Source: Prorocentrum cordatum | Lineage: Eukaryota > Sar > Dinophyceae > Prorocentrales > Prorocentraceae | Direction of reading: 5' to 3' | Assembly: GCA_963575745.1 (NCBI GenBank) | Contig: CAUYUJ010015283.1 | Span: 983,410 to 1,047,409, forward strand | DNA: 64,000 bases | Part shown: in pieces, positions 39,667-48,100 of the stretch | How the letters are laid out: every line of letters starts with the position of its first letter | How positions within the stretch are numbered: the first letter of the stretch is position 1 | Position numbers and translations under genes: made by a program | Notes under the pieces: model-generated | Told to the model about the DNA's origin: nothing | The model's database searches: none | Seen by the model: only the letters and a program-made list of their open reading frames with translations

Positions 39667-42078
39667 CCGTCGTCATCATAATCCCAAGCATCATCATCAG
39701 CAGCATCATCATCAGTATCATCAGTATCATCAGTATCATCACCACCACCAGCATCACCAGCATCACCATCAGTAGCAGCATCATCACCATCAGCACCGCC
39801 ACCGTGAGCATAATCAGAAGCAGCAGCGTCCATCCGTACATGCATCCACCTCCATCCTCCCCCAACTCTTGGTACCCTCCCTCGACCCCGCCCCCCCGCC
39901 CCTACTTCTGCTCCATTCTCCCCTCTCCCCTCATCGTCCATCCTCGTCCCTCCTCTTCCCCCTCACCCTCCTGTCGTCCTCCTCCGCCGAAGACCGTCGC
40001 ATGGTCAGTGTGTGTCTGAATGTCCGACTGCACACTTCGCCCTGCCTGCCATCACCATCCTCTTGGCCGGGTCGAAGGGAACGAATGGGGCGAAACGACG
40101 ACGACGACCATTGACGCCTGAGCTGTCCGCCAGGGCTCGCAGCTGGAAGAATAGGTCGTCGCGGCCGGAGCAGCACACGCAGCCGTTCTGCAGGGCCTGC
40201 GCAGGGCCACGCCGGGCGGCGGCGGTGGGCGGAGGCAGAAAACGCCCCTGGTTCACATGCGCTGCTGGCCGAGTTCACTGTGGTGCTGGAATGCACAATG
40301 CCCGTGATAAGGGGGCATTGCGTCGCCCATTAACGGGATGGACAAGACCCATGTCATCCAATGCATTGCGATTTGGCAGGAACGGTTGGAGAGGCTACTG
40401 CCGACCTCAAGGTGGATGCTTCTGTGGGGAAGTCTGCCAGGGGATCAGGCCGCGCCTCGAAGCTGCAGGCTCGGTTCGCTGAGAGGCGCTGGCGCGCCAA
40501 ACGCCAAGAGAAATGAGCGAAACTCTTGGCTGCAGGGGCCTCCAGACACTCGCTGTTGCAACCCTTGCTGGAAGGGACTCGTGGGACGAATATCCCAAGG
40601 GCCCGTGATCATGATCTCCTGCGCATGCGGCGCAAGCCACTCTTCGCACGCCTTGATTTTCAACTGGGCGTTCGCCCACCCCGCCGTGCAGCCCCGCAAC
40701 CTCAATTGGAAGAGGGGTACTTGGCATGATCAGCTGAATGGCTTAAAGACTCGTGCGCCCCTGTAAACGGGAGACATGTTCTTGAACGGTTCCTGTCAGC
40801 GGTATGCGGCAACATGTCTCAGCAGTATATCCTAAACCATTGGCTGCGCATGATGACGCAGGTTGATACATTGGGGACCCTACGGGCCCTGTTTGGAATG
40901 AGTACCACGCAGGCTCATCATGCTGGTGAGTTCATGGCGAGGAGGTTGGATGTCAGCATGGTCATGCATCACATCGCGCAATACCCTGGCTGCCTGAACT
41001 TGTTTCTGTGCGTCGTTCGGAAACGAGGCTCCGCAGTAGGAGCATCATGGAAGCAAATGTGCGTGAAGACGCTGCCTCATTAGAAATGTAAAAGAAGTCT
41101 CTGCCCAATGTGACTCGCTCGATAAAGGCAGAAGTAGGTATGCAACGCTGCCTCCAATAGAACAATAATGTATGCTCTAATCCTCCATCCCTCGAGCAAA
41201 GTGGCGCATACAAAGTAGTTTTTCATGGAGTGGCCTCGCCTGCACTTCACATGCGCACCAAGAGGGCCGCTGTCGCCGCAAGAGTCCGCTGTGAAGCGAT
41301 CCAGCCACTGCTGCGCGAAGAGGCAAGGCAGATGTAGATGTCAAACTCTTTACATTGCTCGACAAGCAGAGCCTGAGCACGGTGCCCGGCACGCAAAGTA
41401 GGCTCACTGGGTTTGCCAGGCGTCCCGTATTTCAAAAGCGTGGACGGATGGGAGGTGGATGCTGGCACAACCATGCCATCTTTTCTGTTGTTTGCCAATC
41501 CGGGCAAACCCGTAAAGAACGGCTCGTTCTGAATGGGAGAGAATCCCGCAGTGCCTGACGTATCCCAGCGTTGCGGCAATGGGCTGGTGTGCAGAGGCGT
41601 CCTCAGCAAGACTGGCCACTGCCCCTGCAATACCAGGTGCTCCAACTTGGGCCGGCCGACGCTGTCAAGAACTACCCACATGTTCGCGCTGCCGCGCAAT
41701 GGAGAACGATGCGTTTCGCATCGATCCCCATCAATTCCCATTGTATGGTATGTCGTATGGGCCCCTCTCCTCCTCCTCCGTCTCCCCCAACGCCCGCGCC
41801 CGCCCCGCCGCACACGTCGGATACGACATCCTGCAGCCCTTGTTCGAGGGCTGGGCCTACGGAGTAAAGGAGACGGGTGGGTTTGGTTTTGTTGCTCGGG
41901 TCTCCTTTTTGGGTAGGGTAGGTGTCAGCTCTCCCCATGAAGGTCGGCGTTTGGTTCGCCCCAGCGTAATCTTGCCGGAGGAGGTCGAGTTGCCCACTCT
42001 ACCTTTCCTCGTCTCCCCTCCCCTCCCCTCTCTCTCTCTCTCTCCCTCTCTCTCTTTTGTTCTTTCTCTATCTCTCGT

Positions 42079-42109
<31 letters not shown>

Positions 42110-45100
42110 GCAAGTCCCAGTGCCTGTGCCGCAGTCCTCTGGTGCGCTTGTCGAGTGCATGACTGTTGGACACATCTTGTCGCACTGCCGCAGAGAAGGG
42201 ACAGGGAGGGGGGCGGAGGAGGATAAGGCGGAATGACGGGGATAACCGAACAAAAAAGTGTGATAGAAAAACAAACTGGGAGGAAGGAAGGAGGAGGAAG
42301 GGAAAACCGACAAGCAGGGAAGAGGAAGAGAAGAAGAAAGAGGCGGATACAAAAAAAAGGGTGAGGATGAGGAGGATGATGAGGAGGAGGCGGCGGCAGC
42401 AGAGGGAAGGGGAGGCAAGAGGCAGGAAGGGCAATGAAAAAGAGGAGGACAAAGGAGGGAGCAGAGGGATAATAATGCGCAACGAAAGCGAACGAAGTAT
42501 CAATAGCACTATTAGTATATCCATTAAGGGACAAACAAACCTACCTCGCTTTTGACCATCCTCGCTTCCAAGAGATACTAAGCGATGCCAAACTACGGCC
42601 TGTACTGGTCAGGCCGCTTGACGAGGAGGCGCGTGGTATGACTTGGTTTTGCCTAGAAGCGAAAGCGGGGTAGGTAATTCACGCTCTGATCCATGCGGCT
42701 TCGTATCCACCATTATCCGCGGGTTCGCGCCCGAAAATCCAAACTGCACGGGCGTTGATATCAATGTGGTCGGTGCTCGTGGCTCAAGCCGCGTAGTTCG
42801 GAGGGGGCGACGGGTAGGACACAGACAGCCGCCGCTGTGAAGTGTTCGCAACGGCGCTCCCCACTGGCGTGGCTATCAGGACACTCGCTTTTCATCCTGT
42901 GAAGTTGTCTGACAGCCCCTGGGCCAGTCGGGGCACGATTGTGGCACTACGCGCAGGTATTACTATTCGATGTCATCGTTCGCCTCATCCTCCTCCCCCT
43001 CCTCCCTCCATCCCTCCCTCCCGATCCGCCGATCCCCGCTTGCCGGGGTGAGAAGGCGCGCGGGATGTTTGGCAGTCCCCCTCCTTCCCCCAGGTGACCT
43101 AGCACTCCACACAAGCTAGGCCCACAAACGACCCACGTAAGTCCAGGGGTCGGCGGATGTAGCGCAAACCTTTGGAATATCAGTAGCACGAGGAGTGCGA
43201 AGAGGGAGCGCCAGGGAGGAGGAGGAGGAAGAGGAGGAGGAGGAGGAGGAGGAGAAGGAAGAACAGGAGGAGGGAGCAAGGTGGAATGGGCAAGGAGGAG
43301 GAAGCAAGGGGAACGGAGCAGGAATGAAGGAGGTGTAAAGGATGAGGGCGAGGGATTTGTGGACTGCGACTCTGATGAAACTCTAGGCTTAACAGAAAAG
43401 CGCAGCACTCAACGAACTGCAGACGGACACTGTGTCATCTAGAGACAAAAGCAGCAACGCGCACAAGCAGTACGGGCGCAAAGAATGTGTGAAATCCAGG
43501 TCCGTCCCAACCCCCATGCACCTCCACCATCCTCAACAAGGACTCACATGCCGGCACAGCAAGTCACCAGCTGTCTACGCACTGGCAGGAGAAGGCGAGG
43601 GAGGAGGAGGGAGGGAGGAACTATGATCCGAAAGGAGAGACTGAGTCTGGGACGCAGATCCAAAGCTTCCAGCTCGGTAGGAGAGCATTCCGAGGGGGAG
43701 TCGCGAGAAGGCTGCCTGACAACTCCGGCCCGTCCGCTCTCCTGAGGAGGCGGCGCTGCACAACGAACGCACAACAACAGTTCGTCGTCCCGAGAGGGGA
43801 AGGAGCAAATCTTCGCACCCTGACGCCCGGAAACGCAAGACGAGACGGCGGGCGAACACCGCACGATGATTTCCACGCCAGTCCGAGGAAAGGGGCGCCG
43901 GCCAGAGCAGCAGCGGCGAGCTCGGCGCGGGAGTCCTGGCCGAGCTCCCGGGCGGCGGTCTCGGCGAGCTCGGCGCAGGACGAGTCGGCGGGCGCCGGGG
44001 CGGTATGGGGCCGCCGTGGGCGGCGGCGGGGCGGCGGTCGCACGAGTTCGCGTCGCACGATCCCCACGGCCTCCTCACAAGGGGCCTCCAGCGAACCTCC
44101 AGAGGCGGCTGCTAGCAGGAGGCGACTGCAAGGGCCGCTCGGCGTGCCTCCCGCCTCATCTCTTCCGAGCATCCTCCCGGCCGATCCCCCGGCCAACAGT
44201 CGGAAGAGGACGCCTGCGGGTGGAGGGAAACATGAGCGATCTACCGAGGGTACGAGAATCCAGCCTCGCGAGAATGGTATGCTGCAATCATCGGCCTTAT
44301 CTGGGCTCGCACTCGCAGAGCACAGCATGAGGGATAATGAAAAAGGGAGCGAGGACAGGAAGGAAGGAAGGGGCAACAAACGTCTGGGACACATGGCGCA
44401 TGCATGATCATCCAACGGCTCGCCACCTCTCCACAGACTGCCTCCGTCGAAGCTCCAAGGAAATGGGGGCACGCGAGCCCACTGCAGGGGCAATCTGCTC
44501 ATCTGCGAACCTGCATACCTGCATACATCTGCTATTCAATCTACACCGCCATTCAGGAGACCCAGCGATTTGCTCAGCTGAAGCGGCATCTAGCAGATCT
44601 GCCAAAAGACGGGGAAGAGGCAAACGCATACAAGGCAGAGGCCAGGGCCGTACCCAGCGACGCACATGACGAGCATTATCATATTGGATAGCACTGTTTA
44701 TGTGATCAGACTGCATACTACACATGTTAGCCCAAGATCGCGAAATGCGAACCCATTTCCAACGCATGCCGAGGACGACGACGCTCTGCCGCGCCGTGGG
44801 ATGCCAAAGTACGCGCTCATCGCGCACCTCGGCCAGTGACGCGTTCACAGCTGGAGTCGGGGTGGGGCCCGTAGGCTGCCGCGCCGCCTCCCCTTGGCCC
44901 CGAGAGGGGACGCTGGGGGGGGAGGGACTTGCCCACCTCCGCACTCGCAGCTGGAAGCGGGGTGAGGCCCGTAGGCTGCCGCGCCGCCTCCCCCGGGCCC
45001 CGACAAGGGACGCTGGGGGGGAGGGGCTTGCCCACCGCCGCGGCGCGACCATCCCGCCCTTCGGACGCGGCCACAGCAGCGACATCAGGATCCAGTGCCA

Positions 45101-48100
45101 CGCGCTGCCAGTATCGACGCAGGAAAGCACCACGGTCTGGGGTGGGGAGACACATCGCCGCCACCGTCAGCTTACCGCCTTTCACGAGCAGCATTCCGGC
45201 ATCTGAGACCACGGCGTAGCGGTCCACGGCAACTGGAGGGTCCACAGCAGCTGAACCCACAACGCCTGGCACCGATCGTGCGAAAGGGGCGCAGTCCCTC
45301 GCGGCCACGGCCATCTGCGGCGCATCGGCGGCAGGACACTGCGGGGCCGGCAAGGGCGCAGCCAGCCTGGCCATGGCAGCCTCCGCCTCCGCTCTGTCAC
45401 GTGGACGCTCCCGAGCGGCTGATGGCACCTCGCCGCCCCCCCCGGGCCCCGACGGGGGACACTGGAGGGAGGGGCTCGCCTCCCCCGGGCCCCGACAGGG
45501 GACGCTGGGGGGGAGGGGCAGCAGGCCGAGGGACACGAGCACCAGCCTCTGCTTCGAGCTCGGCGGCGCAGTGGGGCCATGGCCGCTGCCGCCAGGGGTG
45601 CTGGGGAGCGAGTTGCCCGGCGCCTGCCCAGAAACCCAAGGCGGTAGAGCTGGTGCCGGCGCCTGCGCAGAACGAGCAGCAGCACGATCCAGAGCAGCCT
45701 CCGAGCGCCGACGACCTGCAGCATCGTCAGCACGATTCCGGAACGGCAGCAGCTGCATCTCCAGCAGCGGCAGCCCGGCAGCTCCGAAAGTGGTGACCAG
45801 GAAGGCGCCGGCATGGTGACGCAGGGCCCACGGCATCCGTTCCAGGAGCGCGATGGGCCGGCGGCGACACCAGCGCCATCGGCCTCGAGTCGGCTCCAGC
45901 ACTGGGGCCGGCAGGAGGGGCAGCCGACGGCGCGGCGCCCGGTGGCTACGCGTAACAACGAACAGCAGCACCAGCCGGAGGTCGATGAGGACCATCGCGG
46001 TCCGGCACGGCGGGTCCACGAACAGGCTCGGGACCAGGACGAGGAAGTAGACCAGGACCTCCTGGCAAGGACGCATCAACAGCACGTCGAGGAACCCGCG
46101 CGGCATCTTCCGATGGCGCGGCGCCCGTCTTCCACCGCTTAGCATCCGGCGCCTCCACGTGCTCCAAGGGCTCCCGCAGCAGGATGTCCGCAGGTGACAT
46201 GTCGAGCCCGGGCGGGGTGCCACACCTCATCAGGATGCGCACGGTCAGCGCATGCACTTGCGCATGTCGGACGGCTACCCTGCGCGCCATGAGGCGGCGT
46301 CTGCCAGCAGCGGAGGCCACACTGGATGGGCGGCACAGCATGGGGCAGTACATCCGCAGGCAGCCATGGCGGGGCACGGCTGGCCCGACGCGCCGAGATC
46401 GGCGAGGCTGGTGCGTCTGGCAGCTGTCCCGACGAGGTTCGCAGAAAACCTCGAACCGGGACGGCGGCTTGGGCCAAAATGGCTACGGAGGGGAAGAGGG
46501 GTTGAGGGAGGAGCAGGAGAAAGAAAAACGGATAAGGGAGGCAGGGAAGAGAAGTAGGATATTGAGGAGGCGTCTCCGTGGAGGCCCTCCCCCTCTATCT
46601 CTCCCTCGTCCCCCCCCCTTCCACTTGAACCCCTGGCTCACCACCATGCCGTCCGCGTCGGAGAAGGTTAGCACCTCGGAATCGATGTTCGCCTCTGGTA
46701 GGCAGGAAGCGGAGGAGGAAGATGAGGGGCAGGAGGCTTAGGAGAAACACGAGGGGGAAAGCTGTGCTGTCAGAAACGAAGCAGCACGAGGCACCCGATG
46801 AATATATCCTTTCCCCGTGGGTGTGGAAAGGACTGCGATCAAACAAGCCGAGGTCCTCGACGGCACGGAACAAGTGGATACGATGATCTTCTGTACAAGT
46901 TGTGGCAGCAATGTCTATTGGGCGATGCGAGGTAATGCGAGGGCGCAGTGCGAGTAACTCGACACCTGTTGGCCACGCACGACGATGGGCGAGAGCACTG
47001 AACCGCATCTTCGTCGGCAAACAGCCCCTCACATTCACGCATCGAACCGCCCGCGATGCTGGAAGCCTCGGCTGCAAGAGCCAGGAGCTGTGGTTGCCGT
47101 CCCCCGAAGCCCTAAAGATGGACAAGAACGAAAGCACGGGGGGCGGCTGAACCGTTACAGAAAAGCAACAACTTCATAGGCACAACCCTCAGGGGGCCCG
47201 CGCTGAGTTCTTAGATCGACGCTGGAATCCCCCACTCTGGCGCGCGGAAGGCGCCAGGGGCGGCGCCAGAGGAGCCGTCAGGAGGGTCAAGCGCGGATAC
47301 AAGCAATGCTAATTGACCTCCGAATGTTTACGCAAATGCAGCTGCTTCGTCTTCGAAGTCAGTCAGATCACGATTCGAGGAGGCCTCAGGCGTCTATGTA
47401 ACCTGAGGGGTCGCCCTTTGCGCCTGGCCGCCGACGCGTCCTCAGGAGGCTGTTCGGCATCGGGCGGTGGCTATGGCTCCTGAGCAATGTCTGCCAGACA
47501 GGCCCTACGGGGGGGCTCTGTGTCACTCGGTCCCGCGGGCCTGGCCCGACGCCCCTCTTGCGTCTGGGCCCCGAATCTCCTCTTGCAAAGAATGGAGGAG
47601 CACCCGAACCGCTCCAGACCGATCGAGGAAAACTGTGACGAGGGAAAAATGACGATGAGGAAGAGAAGGAGGAGGAGAGGGAGGACGAGGAGCGGGCTGA
47701 GGCGACGCATGGGTATGGAGAGCTCAAGGGTGGCGATGAAGATCAAGCAGGCAGGAGAAAGTGGAGGAAGGGAGGGAGGGAAAGAGGGAGGAGGAGGAGG
47801 AGGAGGAGGAGGAGGAGGAGAAGACGGATGCTAGGGGTCTGTGGCCGTTGTGCTTCAAGGCACGAACGCCCGGGCCCGCCTCCCGACCCGAGGGTCGCGG
47901 CGGCACCCAGGGGTGGCACCGTTCCCGCGCCATGGCGGACTCGGAGCCCGCGACGCACCTCGAGTCAGCAGCCTTGGCCGCTCCCGCAGCGCGCGGAGAA
48001 GGCCTTCGTCAGCAAGAAGGACGTCAGCTTTAACCACAACGAGAACGGGACCCACAGCCTCTGGGCGACGGCCGTCGGGGACGCTCGGAAGGGCAGGCAA

